Shown here piece after piece: positions 7,740 to 16,373 of a DNA stretch of 38,450 nucleotides. The position numbers and the translations under genes were made by a program. Origin of the DNA: Flavobacteriales bacterium (GTDB lineage Bacteria; Bacteroidota; Bacteroidia; Flavobacteriales; Flavobacteriaceae); contig JABMNH010000028.1 in the NCBI GenBank assembly GCA_013205245.1, positions 1 through 38,450 of the forward strand, read 5' to 3'. The notes under the pieces are model-generated. The model was given only the letters and a program-made list of their open reading frames with translations, was not told where the DNA came from and did no database searches. Within the stretch, counting starts at the first letter, position 1; each line of letters begins with the position of its first letter.

Positions 7740-9606
7740 CTTTGTATCCTGTTTGTTCTTGATGTTTATATAAAGCTTCTAAACTTTTCTTAATCATTAC
7801 GTCTTCTAAAATAGGCCTGCTCGTTTCTCCTTTTAAATATTTCTCCATCATCAAACTTGCTATAGGTGCAGCAATTAAAGAGCCATAACCACCATTTTCA
7901 ATAAAAACGGCTATGGCTATTTTAGGATTGTCTTTTGGGGCAAAAGCTATAAAAATTGAATGGTCTTCGAAAGTTATTTTTTTGCCATTTATGCGTTTAA
8001 AATTTTGTGCTGTTCCTGTTTTACCACATTGAGAAAGGTCTTTCAATTTGTAATAGCGTGCCGTGCCTTCTTTTTCAAAAACATTATACATACCCTGTAT
8101 TACAGGCTCAAAATTCTCTTTATCTATTTTAGCGTATTTAGGCGTTGTAAAATCTTTATTTATTACAGAATCTTTAATATATCTTATCATATGGGGTGTG
8201 TAATAGTAACCTCTGTTGGCAATAATTGCCGTAAAATTAGCTAATTGTATGGGCGTAGATAATACTTCTCCTTGACCAATGGCATTAGAAATAGTTGTAA
8301 CTGCCCGCCAATTTCGTAAAGGGTAATATTTGTTATAGTAATCTGAATTAGGAATTAGCCCTTTTTTTCCAGTTGGTAAATCGTAACCTAAATAGTTACC
8401 AAAACCTAGGCTTCCTAGGTAGTCATTCCATTTATCTAAACCCAAACTTGGCGTTTCCCCATTTTCAATAATTCTACGATATACATTAGAAAAATAGCTG
8501 TTACAAGATCTGTAAATACCCAAATCTAAGTCGATAGGAGAATTAAAAATTTCGCAATGACATTTCATAAACTCATTTTCTCTGTTGCCATATCTGTAGC
8601 CATGAAAACATAAAAATGTGGTATTGGGCGTGATGACTTTTTCTTGCAAACCTATAAGCGCATTGGCCAGTTTAAAGGGAGAGCCTGGTGGATATTGAGC
8701 TAAGAGACCTCTGTCATAAAGAGGTTTGTTAATAGAATCAAGATACAATTTGGTAAAATTCTTTGAGCGTTTACGGCCAACCAAATCATTAGGATTATAA
8801 CTTGGCGCTGTAACCAAAGCCAAAATTTCGCCTGTACTAGGCTCAATGGCAACAATACCGCCACGTTTATTACGCATCAACAGTTCGCCATATTGTTGTA
8901 ATTTTGAATCTAAGGTTAAAACGATGTCTTGTCCAGCAATAGCTTTTTTATCTAAGGTGCCGTTTTTATAGGCACCTATTTCTTTATTAAACCTGTTTCT
9001 TTGAATATATTGTAAACCTTTTTCACCTCTTAAAGCAGCTTCGTAAAATTGCTCTATACCACTGGCACCAATTAATTCTCCTTGATGATAAGTTTCTTTT
9101 TCATCCAATTGATCTTCATTAATTTCACTAATATATCCAAGCACATTGGCGGCACTATTTTTAGGATAATCTCTAATAATTCTTTTTTGGATATAGAACC
9201 CAGAAAAATTATACATTATTTCTTGAAGGGCGCCAAAATCTGCTTTTGACAGTTGTTTTAAAAAAACCGAAGGTATGCGTGGTGAATAATGTGTAGCTTT
9301 TTCAATGCGTTTAATGTAGCTCTCTTTAGATATATTTAATAATTTACAAAAAGAAAGTGTGTCAATTTGCATCACTTCATTTGGAATAACCATAATATCA
9401 TACGAAGTTTGATTGGCCACTAAAAGTTTATTGTTTCTATCGTATATATAGCCTCTTTCGGGATATTCATATTTTACTTTTATGGCATTATTGTCTGATA
9501 GTTTTTCGTAAGAATCGTTTAATATTTGCAAGTAAAATAAACGAAAAATAAATATAACTCCTACCAGAATAGTCATGTTACGCAATAAAGAACTGTTGTT
9601 TTTCAT
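7723..9606 (-). CDS. mrdA: Penicillin-binding protein 2 (elongasome transpeptidase)
   Basis: 627 residues. An N-terminal membrane anchor (about 9-28) precedes the PBP dimerisation/pedestal domain (YPERGYIYDRNNKLL at about 48-62) and the transpeptidase domain. The three active-site motifs are present: S309-P-F-K312 (in YPPGSPFK), S367-C-N369, and K529-T-G531 (CGKTGTAQN). It crosslinks peptidoglycan at the side wall with RodA. Its ATG overlaps the mreD stop by 4 bp (9603-9606), and its 3' end overlaps rodA. A Lys-rich cytoplasm-like tail (EQTGYKGAEKK) ends the protein. Length and motifs are normal. Confidence 0.96.
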   Translation of the reverse strand: MKNNSSLLRNMTILVGVIFIFRLFYLQILNDSYEKLSDNNAIKVKYEYPERGYIYDRNNKLLVANQTSYDIMVIPNEVMQIDTLSFCKLLNISKESYIKRIEKATHYSPRIPSVFLKQLSKADFGALQEIMYNFSGFYIQKRIIRDYPKNSAANVLGYISEINEDQLDEKETYHQGELIGASGIEQFYEAALRGEKGLQYIQRNRFNKEIGAYKNGTLDKKAIAGQDIVLTLDSKLQQYGELLMRNKRGGIVAIEPSTGEILALVTAPSYNPNDLVGRKRSKNFTKLYLDSINKPLYDRGLLAQYPPGSPFKLANALIGLQEKVITPNTTFLCFHGYRYGNRENEFMKCHCEIFNSPIDLDLGIYRSCNSYFSNVYRRIIENGETPSLGLDKWNDYLGSLGFGNYLGYDLPTGKKGLIPNSDYYNKYYPLRNWRAVTTISNAIGQGEVLSTPIQLANFTAIIANRGYYYTPHMIRYIKDSVINKDFTTPKYAKIDKENFEPVIQGMYNVFEKEGTARYYKLKDLSQCGKTGTAQNFKRINGKKITFEDHSIFIAFAPKDNPKIAIAVFIENGGYGSLIAAPIASLMMEKYLKGETSRPILEDVMIKKSLEALYKHQEQTGYKGAEKK

Positions 9607-10112
9607 CGTGTTTTCTTCAAAAAGAGACCACTATAAATCAGTAATAAAACAAGTGTGAAAAAACTCGAAAATAAAGCATGGCTAAAAACCAAGCTTAGGG
9701 CGTCAAATTTAAAATACGAAAGTTGAAATATGATAAAATGATGAATAAAAGTGAGGATAAATAAATAACCAAATTGTTCGCCAATAGGCAAATTGTTAAA
9801 ATTAAATTGATCATTATCAAATTCAATTTTTCTGGTAATTGTTTTTAAAATAGGCAATCTAAAATAGGCTATAAAAAGTGTTGCCGCGGCATTGATACCG
9901 CCCGAATTTGAAAAAAAATCGATGCTTAAACCTAGCGAAAAAGCCAAAATCATAAAAAGTGATTTACGCTGGGTTACTGGATATAAAAACACAAATAAAA
10001 TGTAAAACATAGGTTGTGCATAGCCAAACAAACTCACATTATTAAAGACAGATACTTGTAGTAGTATAAGTACAACAAACAATAAACCATATTTTAAAAA
10101 TGTATTATTCAT
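9603..10112 (-). CDS. mreD: Rod shape-determining protein MreD
   Basis: 169 residues, mostly hydrophobic with about five transmembrane segments, matching the small MreD family of elongasome membrane proteins. Examples are the N-terminal helix YGLLFVVLILLQVSVFNNV and LGLSIDFFSNSGGINAAATLF, the conserved D-x-x-S/GG-hhA region. Position decides the call: it overlaps mreC by 8 bp upstream and mrdA by 4 bp downstream. Confidence 0.92.
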   Translation of the reverse strand: MNNTFLKYGLLFVVLILLQVSVFNNVSLFGYAQPMFYILFVFLYPVTQRKSLFMILAFSLGLSIDFFSNSGGINAAATLFIAYFRLPILKTITRKIEFDNDQFNFNNLPIGEQFGYLFILTFIHHFIIFQLSYFKFDALSLVFSHALFSSFFTLVLLLIYSGLFLKKTR

Positions 10113-10926
10113 TATTACTATCCTCTAAGTTTTTAATTTCACTTTTATGCGGATTGATTATAAGATACACATGTCCAATTGCACTCATGTCATTAAATAA
10201 TTTAATGTCGATTTTTGAATATCTGTCATTTTCTGTTTTGATGTCTAGCACACTTCCAACAGGAATCCCTTCTGGAAAAATAGTTGATTGACCACCAGTT
10301 ACAATGGTGTCGCCAACTTTAAAGTTTGCTTGTCTGGGGATATCAATAACTTGTAAAACATTATAATTAATACCGTTCCACGCCAAAGAACCAAAAAAAT
10401 CGCTGTGTTTTATTTTTACATTTATTTTTAAATTTTGATTTAGAATAGAAATCAGTGTGGCATAATTTTTTGAGCTGTGATTTACAATGCCAATAACACC
10501 TTTTTCGTTTATAGCACCTATATCATTAAAAACACTGTCAATTTCTCCCTTATTTATAGTTAAATAGTTATTGGGTTTTGTAAACTCATTTCTAATAACT
10601 TTAGCAGAGATGTATTTAAAATTCAAATCATTAAGCTCAATAAATTCAGGGCTTTGTAAACTGTCAAGACTATTAAAATGCGCGAGTTTATTTTTAAGTA
10701 AAGTATTTTCTTCTAAGAGCGATTTATTTTCTGATGTTAAATCTAAATAAGAATCAAACGCGTCTATTTTACTCAAAATAGCGCCAGTAAATTGGTTTGA
10801 AGAATTTACAAAAACGCTTTGATGAAAAGAATGACTTTGAATTGTGAAAAGTAGAGCGAAAAATTCAAGCAACACAAAAAGCAAAAAGTATTTATACTTT
10901 ACTAAGAAATTAAAAAATTGTTGCAT
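10105..10926 (-). CDS. mreC: Rod shape-determining protein MreC
   Basis: 273 residues. One transmembrane helix (about 11-29, KYFLLFVLLEFFALLF) is followed by a coiled coil (about 60-90, SENKSLLEENTLLKNKLA) and the periplasmic beta-domain with the conserved GEIDSVFNDIGAINEKGVIGIVNH and GDTIVTGGQSTIFPEGIPVG segments. It scaffolds PBP2-RodA in the periplasm and links to MreB through MreD. It lies 11 bp after mreB and overlaps mreD by 8 bp. Confidence 0.95.
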   Translation of the reverse strand: MQQFFNFLVKYKYFLLFVLLEFFALLFTIQSHSFHQSVFVNSSNQFTGAILSKIDAFDSYLDLTSENKSLLEENTLLKNKLAHFNSLDSLQSPEFIELNDLNFKYISAKVIRNEFTKPNNYLTINKGEIDSVFNDIGAINEKGVIGIVNHSSKNYATLISILNQNLKINVKIKHSDFFGSLAWNGINYNVLQVIDIPRQANFKVGDTIVTGGQSTIFPEGIPVGSVLDIKTENDRYSKIDIKLFNDMSAIGHVYLIINPHKSEIKNLEDSNNE

Positions 10927-10937
10927 AAAATTTTAGT

Positions 10938-11966
10938 CTATTTCATCAAGACCATTTTGTATTTATCAATGTTTTTAAGAGCTGTACCAGTTCCTCTAAC
11001 AACGGCTCTTAGTGGATCTTCGGCTACATATACGGGTAGGTCTGTTTTTTTAGATAGACGTTTGTCTAAACCTCTTAGCATAGATCCACCGCCAGCTAAA
11101 TAAATGCCTGTATTGTAAATATCTGCAGCCAATTCTGGAGGTGTTCGAGAAAGTGTTTCCATAACAGCATCTTCAATTCTAAGAATAGATTTATCTAAAG
11201 CTTTGGCAATTTCGCGATAAGAAACTTGCACTTGTTTTGGTTTACCCGACAGTAAATCTCTACCTTGAACCAACATATCTTCTGGAGGCAATTCTAAATC
11301 TTCTGTAGCGGCGCCAACTTGTAATTTTATTCTTTCGGCAGTACGCTCACCAACATATAAATTGTGTTGTGTACGCATATAATAAGCAATATCACTTGTA
11401 AAAACATCGCCAGCAACTTTAACAGATTTATCGCACACAATACCGCCTAAAGCAATAACAGCAATTTCTGTAGTACCGCCACCTATATCAATAATCATGT
11501 TTCCTTTTGGTTGCATAATATCAATACCAATACCAATAGCAGCTGCCATAGGCTCGTGAATAAGATATATTTCTTTGGCGTTCATGTGTTCGGCAGAATC
11601 TCGTACAGCACGTTTTTCAACTTCGGTTATCCCTGATGGGATACATATGACCATCCGCAAAGACGGTGCGAAAAAACGTTTTTTAATAGAAGGGATACAT
11701 TTGATAAACTCTTTTATCATTTGCTCTGAAGCTTCAAAATCGGCAATAACACCATCTTTTAAAGGACGTATTGTACGAATATTTTCATGCGTTTTACCCT
11801 GCATTAAATCGGCCTTCTTGCCAATGGCAATTATTTTGCCAGTAGTTCTGTCTTTTGCAACCACAGAAGGGCTGTCTATAACTACTTTATCATTATGTAT
11901 TATTAGCGTGTTGGCTGTACCCAAATCTATAGCTATATCTTCAGTCATGAAGTCCCAAAATCCCAT
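10938..11966 (-). CDS. mreB: Actin-like cytoskeletal protein MreB
   Basis: 342 residues, standard MreB length. Actin-fold nucleotide motifs are plain: DIAIDLGTANTLI (phosphate 1, about 10-22), IDIGGGTTEIAVIALGG (phosphate 2, about 157-173), and YLAGGGSMLRGLD (adenosine loop, about 288-300). It forms membrane-bound filaments that guide the elongasome. First gene of mreB-mreC-mreD-mrdA-rodA. A -7 box lies 28 bp upstream (11995-12002). Confidence 0.97.
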   Translation of the reverse strand: MGFWDFMTEDIAIDLGTANTLIIHNDKVVIDSPSVVAKDRTTGKIIAIGKKADLMQGKTHENIRTIRPLKDGVIADFEASEQMIKEFIKCIPSIKKRFFAPSLRMVICIPSGITEVEKRAVRDSAEHMNAKEIYLIHEPMAAAIGIGIDIMQPKGNMIIDIGGGTTEIAVIALGGIVCDKSVKVAGDVFTSDIAYYMRTQHNLYVGERTAERIKLQVGAATEDLELPPEDMLVQGRDLLSGKPKQVQVSYREIAKALDKSILRIEDAVMETLSRTPPELAADIYNTGIYLAGGGSMLRGLDKRLSKKTDLPVYVAEDPLRAVVRGTGTALKNIDKYKMVLMK

Positions 11967-11994
11967 TCTTTATCTTAATTAGAGAGTTAATTCA

Positions 11995-12002
11995 CAAAGT
12001 TA
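11995..12002 (-). promoter_or_regulatory. Candidate -7 box upstream of mreB
   Basis: Minus-strand TAACTTTG matches TAnnTTTG exactly and would start an mRNA about 20 nt before the mreB ATG. No clear TTG is found 17-23 bp further up, where the purH 3' end begins. The operon could instead read through from purH. Confidence 0.4.
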
Positions 12003-12008
12003 GTAAAA

Positions 12009-13535
12009 TTAATGTTTAAAATGACGTGTGCCCGTAAATACCATACGCATTTTATTGGCGTCACAATAATCAATAGATAATTGATCTTTTATAGAGCCGC
12101 CAGGTTGTATAACGGCATTAACGCCGGCTTGTTGTGCAATTTCAACACAATCTGGAAATGGGAAAAAAGCATCGCTCGCCATAACCGCATCTTGCAAATC
12201 GAAATTAAAGAATTTTGCTTTAACAATGGCTTGATTTAAAGCATCAACACGACTTGTTTGCCCTGTGCCACTGGCACACAATTGTTTGTTTTTTGCCAAT
12301 ACAATAGTATTGGATTTTGTGTGTTTACAAATTTTTGAAGCAAATATTAAGTCGTCAATTTGCTTTTCTGTAGGTTTTAAAATGGTGGCCATTTTTAAAT
12401 CGGAAACACTGTCTGTTTTTAGATTTCTATCTTGGTATAAAACCCCATTTAAAGCCGTTCTATAATTTGGTTCTGACAGACTAAATATTTTCTGAATAAG
12501 AATGATGCGGTTCTTTTTTCCTTTAAGGATTTTTAAAGCCTCCTCATCATAATTTGGTGCAATAACTACCTCACAAAAGAGTTTGTTAATTTCTTGAGCG
12601 GTAGCTTCGTCAATCACTTTGTTTGAGATTAATACCCCGCCAAAAGCAGATTGAGGATCACCAGCCAAAGCATCAACATAAGCTTGATGCAAAGTATCGC
12701 GTTGCGCCAAACCACAGGCATTGTTGTGTTTTAAAATGGCAAATGTTGGTTTGTCGTTTGTGAATTCGCCCATTAAATTTACGGCAGCATCAACATCCAA
12801 CAAATTATTATAAGACAATTCTTTGCCGTGTAATTTATCGAACATGGCATTCAAATCACCATAAAAATAGCCTTTTTGATGTGGATTCTCACCATATCGT
12901 AACGTGTTTACAGTATTAAAACTTTCTCTAAAATTGGTTTCGGTAGTGTTTAAAAATGTATAAATAGCCGTATCGTAATGGCTGGAAATAGCGAAAGCTT
13001 TGGCGGCGTGAATTTTGCGTTGTTCTAGTGTGAATTCTCCTTTTTGAGCCACCAATACTTTTAGAAAATCGTCGTATTGTTCTCTGGCCGATACACACAA
13101 AACATCTTTAAAATTTTTTGCTGCTGCGCGGATAAGTGAAATACCACCGATGTCAATTTTTTCAATAATATCTTGTTCGCTTGCGCCACTTTCTACAGTT
13201 TTTTCAAACGGATATAAATCTACAATTACAACATCAATTTGCGGAATGTCGTATGCATCTAATTGTTCTAAATCTTTTTCATTATCTCTACGGCTCAAAA
13301 TACCGCCAAATACTTTTGGATGTAAGGTTTTAACGCGCCCTCCTAAAATAGAAGGATATGACGTTAAATCTTCAACAGGAATGACATCTATGCCTAAATC
13401 TTTGATAAATTTTTCGGTACCTCCAGTAGAATAAATGTCAAAATTTAAAGCGTATAATTGTTCAACCACAGGTTTTAATCCGTCTTTATGGAAAACAGAA
13501 ATTAAAGCCGATTTTTTGCGCATGATAGGAGTCAT
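12009..13535 (-). CDS. purH: Bifunctional AICAR formyltransferase / IMP cyclohydrolase
   Basis: 508 residues from the ATG at 13535. It performs the last two steps of de novo purine synthesis. The N-terminal MGS-like IMP cyclohydrolase domain reads ALISVFHKDGLKPVVEQL...STGGTEKFI, then GGRVKTLHPKVFGGIL. The C-terminal AICAR transformylase domain has the catalytic-type KHNNACG segment, SDAFFPFPD and QPGGSIKD near the end, and it ends FTGTRHFKH as usual. A longer frame reaches 13595, but those 20 residues lack homology and the promoter (13560-13590) lies inside them, so the 13535 ATG is preferred; ATG at 13523 is an alternative. Upstream of mreB on the same strand. Confidence 0.96.
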   Translation of the reverse strand: MTPIMRKKSALISVFHKDGLKPVVEQLYALNFDIYSTGGTEKFIKDLGIDVIPVEDLTSYPSILGGRVKTLHPKVFGGILSRRDNEKDLEQLDAYDIPQIDVVIVDLYPFEKTVESGASEQDIIEKIDIGGISLIRAAAKNFKDVLCVSAREQYDDFLKVLVAQKGEFTLEQRKIHAAKAFAISSHYDTAIYTFLNTTETNFRESFNTVNTLRYGENPHQKGYFYGDLNAMFDKLHGKELSYNNLLDVDAAVNLMGEFTNDKPTFAILKHNNACGLAQRDTLHQAYVDALAGDPQSAFGGVLISNKVIDEATAQEINKLFCEVVIAPNYDEEALKILKGKKNRIILIQKIFSLSEPNYRTALNGVLYQDRNLKTDSVSDLKMATILKPTEKQIDDLIFASKICKHTKSNTIVLAKNKQLCASGTGQTSRVDALNQAIVKAKFFNFDLQDAVMASDAFFPFPDCVEIAQQAGVNAVIQPGGSIKDQLSIDYCDANKMRMVFTGTRHFKH

Positions 13536-13559
13536 TGTGTTGTGAGTTTTTAATTGCTG

Positions 13560-13590
13560 CAAAACTACTAAAAGCCTTAGGTATACACAA
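13560..13590 (-). promoter_or_regulatory. purH promoter (TTG-N20-TAnnTTTG)
   Basis: On the minus strand TTG (13588-13590) and TAGTTTTG (13560-13567) are 20 bp apart, close to the Bacteroidota consensus. Start of transcription near 13554 leaves a leader of about 20 nt, too short for a purine riboswitch; none is seen. Confidence 0.75.
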
Positions 13591-13640
13591 TACAAATAAC
13601 AACAGGAATCGTTAAATTTATAAGCAAAATTTATAGGTTA

Positions 13641-14081
13641 TCAACAAACCAAACGGCGGTGGTAATTTATCTGTCCTAAATGGTAATTTAAATGTCCTGT
13701 TAAATGAATTAGAAAATAGGTTGTGGTCATTTCACTTCCAAAAACATTAATAGGATAAATAGCTTCAAAATCGGCATTAGATAAATTATTAATAGTTTGA
13801 CTAACCATTTTTCTTACTGTTTCAATTTCTTGTTGTAATTCTTTTACAGAAATACCTTTAATGATAAATTCTTCATCACGCTGACGGATATATCCCGATT
13901 TACCATGCACACCTCCAATATAGTGGTTTAGATTGCCAATAAGGTGTAAGCATAAATTTCCGCCAGAATTATTGATACTTTTTGGAGTCTTCCAAAGCAA
14001 TTTTTCATCTGCGTAAAGCGATAATTCGGCGCTTAGTTTGGTTAATTTTAAATCGAAAAGTTTGATGAGTGATGCCTTCAT
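13641..14081 (-). CDS. DinB-like / DUF1572 four-helix protein
   Basis: 146 residues, mainly helical. It has the DinB-fold pattern of a first helix ending in HLIGNLNHYIGG (about 46-57) and a last helix with HLTGHLNYHLGQINYHRR (about 125-142); these His residues are candidates for the metal-binding triad of the superfamily. Between them lies a regulatory-looking loop (RQRDEEFIIKGISVKEL). DinB-like proteins include metal-dependent thiol transferases, but most are uncharacterised. Its ATG shares one base with the stop of the SIMPL gene (TAATG at 14079-14083), indicating coupling. Confidence 0.8.
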   Translation of the reverse strand: MKASLIKLFDLKLTKLSAELSLYADEKLLWKTPKSINNSGGNLCLHLIGNLNHYIGGVHGKSGYIRQRDEEFIIKGISVKELQQEIETVRKMVSQTINNLSNADFEAIYPINVFGSEMTTTYFLIHLTGHLNYHLGQINYHRRLVC

Positions 14082-14707
14082 TATTTAGCACTATAATTAA
14101 GTTTCATAGTAATGGATGCGGTTTTTTTAAGCGATGATGTGTTAAAAGTGCCGCCCCAAGAATAATCTTCTTTTGAATTTTGACCAGTTATTTGGAAGAT
14201 TCCCATTTTAGCCGATTTTAAATGGCCTAATATACCGCCAGAATTCAGGGCAATTTTTTCTGCACGAAGATGGGCATCTTCGGTTGCTTTAGAAATCATC
14301 TCTATTTTTAAATCGGCCAGTTTAGTGTAATAATAACGTGGCGCAAACGAATAGAAATTGATGCCTTTGTTTAATAATTCGGTTACTTCTCTAGATAGTT
14401 TGGTGTTTTTAGAAGACTGTACAGCATTAAAAACTATTTGATCTTTATTAATGCCTTTTGAAATTAAGTAATCAAGAATTATTTTTTTATCTCTTTTTAG
14501 ATTATTAAAGGCGGCTTTTAAATCTCTGTTTTCATTGCTAAAACTGCCTTCCCAAACAATAAGATCTGAAGTGAAATTTGTAGTTCCTAGGCCAGTTACT
14601 TCAATACTTCCGTTAGATTTATTGCGATTAACATAGGCGTTGCCTAAAATAACTGCGGCAATAATAATAGCGACTGCAAATACAATGGCATTTAGATTCT
14701 TTTTCAT
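14081..14707 (-). CDS. SIMPL (DUF541) domain protein, membrane-anchored
   Basis: 208 residues from the ATG at 14707. One N-terminal transmembrane/signal segment (LNAIVFAVAIIIAAVILGNAY) precedes a SIMPL domain: SIEVTGLGTTNFTSDLIVWEG, KGINKDQIVFNAVQSSKN, and the helical ATEDAHLRAEKIALNSGG signature. Family members are periplasmic, of uncertain function. A longer frame reaches 14767, but it would put 20 irregular residues before a normal signal anchor, so the internal ATG is chosen. Translationally coupled to the DinB-like gene. Confidence 0.85.
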   Translation of the reverse strand: MKKNLNAIVFAVAIIIAAVILGNAYVNRNKSNGSIEVTGLGTTNFTSDLIVWEGSFSNENRDLKAAFNNLKRDKKIILDYLISKGINKDQIVFNAVQSSKNTKLSREVTELLNKGINFYSFAPRYYYTKLADLKIEMISKATEDAHLRAEKIALNSGGILGHLKSAKMGIFQITGQNSKEDYSWGGTFNTSSLKKTASITMKLNYSAK

Positions 14708-14790
14708 GGCTATTTTTTTTGAGATTACTAAGTTATAAAAAAAATGGAATACTTTAAATATAACCAATAGTTATGCCAAAAAGAAGTTTT

Positions 14791-15255
14791 TTAATTGGTT
14801 TCTAATCGCTTTAAGCGACGCATTTTTGCTTTTTCAAAACGGTCTTTTTGAACGTCATTTTTGATAATTAGTGGGGGTACTTTAACTTTATTTCCTTCTT
14901 CATCCATGGCAATCATTGTAAAATAACTTGTATTGCTATGTCTCACCATGCGTTTTTTAATATCTTCGGCAATCACTTTAATACCAACTTCTAAAGATGT
15001 TTTTCCAGTATAATTGACAGAGGCTAAAAAGGTTACCAATTCGCCTATAAAAATGGGTTGTTTAAAAGTAACTTTATCTACCGATATGGTAACAACATAC
15101 GCGCCACAATACCTACTTGCACATGTATAAGCCACTCTGTCTAATATTTTAAGAAGTTCGCCACCATGCATGCGCCCGCTAAAATTCGCCATCTCTGGCG
15201 TTACCAAAATTATCATTTCTGTACAAGGTTGTTGGATGTTATCGGAGTCGGTCAT
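14791..15255 (-). CDS. Acyl-CoA thioesterase, hotdog fold (YciA/BFIT type)
   Basis: 154 residues. The single hotdog domain has the helix signature NFSGRMHGGELLKILDRVAYTCASRYCG (about 24-51), with the acidic Asp of the active site following the HGG, and the strand TISVDKVTFKQPIFIGELV. It hydrolyses acyl-CoA to free acid and CoA in the cytoplasm. A basic C-terminus (KAKMRRLKRLETN) ends it. It lies between the GAF-domain gene (48 bp) and the SIMPL gene on the same strand. Acyl chain preference cannot be read. Confidence 0.88.
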   Translation of the reverse strand: MTDSDNIQQPCTEMIILVTPEMANFSGRMHGGELLKILDRVAYTCASRYCGAYVVTISVDKVTFKQPIFIGELVTFLASVNYTGKTSLEVGIKVIAEDIKKRMVRHSNTSYFTMIAMDEEGNKVKVPPLIIKNDVQKDRFEKAKMRRLKRLETN

Positions 15256-15303
15256 AATAAATCTATTTTATGCTTTTTGGTTAGACTTTAAATTGGTTAT
15301 TCT

Positions 15304-15771
15304 TTACAAAAGGACAGTTAAATTAAGTTTGGAAACTTCGGAACAAACAAACTCTAAAAAAATTTCATCCGTTTTTGAAAATGAAGAAACAACATGAGAA
15401 TCAATATCAATTTGCCCAATATTTTGGCTATTTACGAAAATGGGAATAACAATTTCGCTTTTTACTTTAAAACCACAAGAAATATAATTATCTTGATCAG
15501 AGACATCTTGAACGATATAATTCTGATTACTCACAGCCACCTGTCCACAAATACCTTTGCCAAAAGGAATAATGGTATGTTCGGTTGAATCTCCTGCAAA
15601 AGGGCCTAGTTTGAGTTCGTCCTTTTGTCCATTTTTAAAATAAAATCCTACCCAATCATAATAAGGTATGCTTTGTTTTAAAAGGTCACAGATGGTTTGC
15701 AGTTTCTCATCAGAACTTGTGGTGTCAGAAACTATGTTAATAATTTTATTTTCAATTATTTTAAAATCCAT
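15304..15771 (-). CDS. GAF-domain protein related to free methionine-R-sulfoxide reductase
   Basis: 155 residues, a single GAF domain resembling fRMsr (MsrC), which reduces free methionine-(R)-sulfoxide. Shared marks are YYDWVGFYF (37-45), LGPFAGD (55-61), IPFGKGICG (68-76) and SEIVIPI (105-111). Of the three redox cysteines of fRMsr, two are kept (Cys75 in GKGICG, Cys99 in YISCG, the latter at the catalytic position). The third, usually in a VAC-T-x-IPFG segment, is His65 here. It may work with one resolving cysteine or be a ligand-binding relative. It is divergent from xrtF with 53 bp between. Confidence 0.8.
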   Translation of the reverse strand: MDFKIIENKIINIVSDTTSSDEKLQTICDLLKQSIPYYDWVGFYFKNGQKDELKLGPFAGDSTEHTIIPFGKGICGQVAVSNQNYIVQDVSDQDNYISCGFKVKSEIVIPIFVNSQNIGQIDIDSHVVSSFSKTDEIFLEFVCSEVSKLNLTVLL

Positions 15772-15781
15772 AGCTTTGATG

Positions 15782-15789
15782 TAAATTTG
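15782..15789 (+). promoter_or_regulatory. Candidate -7 box for xrtF
   Basis: TAAATTTG fits TAnnTTTG and would give a leader of about 30 nt before the GTG at 15825. No TTG partner is seen at the proper distance. Confidence 0.35.
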
Positions 15790-15824
15790 AATTATATAAT
15801 GCGTAAAAATACCAATCTTTTTAA

Positions 15825-16373
15825 GTGAAAAACAACAAACCTGTCATAATATTTTTAGTTAAATTTTTTGCCACTTATTTTCTGTTGTTTGGAATTTACT
15901 CAAGTTATTTACATAAAAATCAAATTAAAACGCCTCTATATTCGTGTGCTCCTATAACACAAATCGTTGCCAATCATACAAAAATGGTAGCCAAATGGCT
16001 AGGCTATCATATTTATACAGAACAGCACACTAAAGAGTTGTCTATAAAATTAATGGTAGGGGGCAATTATACAGCACGGGTTATAGAAGGTTGTAATTCT
16101 GTGAGTATTATCATTTTATTTTTGGCTTTTATAATTGCATTTACAGGAAGTTTAAGAGCGACTTTTTTTTATGGGTTATTTGGACTTTTTCTAATTTACA
16201 GCATCAATATTTTGCGCATTATCGCTTTGAGCTTATTGTTATATCGGTATCCAGAATACCAAGAACCTTTGCATACTTTAATTTTTCCTGCGGTTATCTA
16301 CGGATTGGTTTTTGTTTTATGGGTTATTTGGGTGCGTCATTTTTCACATCATAAAAAGAAAAAAAATGCGTAA
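15825..16373 (+). CDS. xrtF: Exosortase family protein XrtF
   Basis: 182 residues with about five transmembrane helices. It matches exosortase: Cys90 in VIEGCNSVSIII, Arg131 in INILRIIAL and His150 in EPLHTLIFP form the Cys-Arg-His active site of these membrane transpeptidases, which by analogy with sortase cut C-terminal sorting signals of exported proteins. XrtF is the Flavobacteria-type member. Start: GTG at 15825; an in-frame TAA immediately precedes it and the first internal ATG (residue 54) would lose the first helix. The last 8 bp overlap the partner gene. No obvious target protein with a C-terminal sorting signal is seen in the window. Confidence 0.88.
   Translation: MKNNKPVIIFLVKFFATYFLLFGIYSSYLHKNQIKTPLYSCAPITQIVANHTKMVAKWLGYHIYTEQHTKELSIKLMVGGNYTARVIEGCNSVSIIILFLAFIIAFTGSLRATFFYGLFGLFLIYSINILRIIALSLLLYRYPEYQEPLHTLIFPAVIYGLVFVLWVIWVRHFSHHKKKKNA

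Noticed and set aside
11575-11982. Plus-strand frame of 135 residues over mreB
   Set aside because: Shadow of the strongly conserved mreB reading frame.
13536-13559. Purine-type riboswitch before purH
   Set aside because: The leader is only about 20 nt and holds no hairpin.
13536-13595. N-terminal extension of purH
   Set aside because: Contains the promoter and lacks PurH homology.
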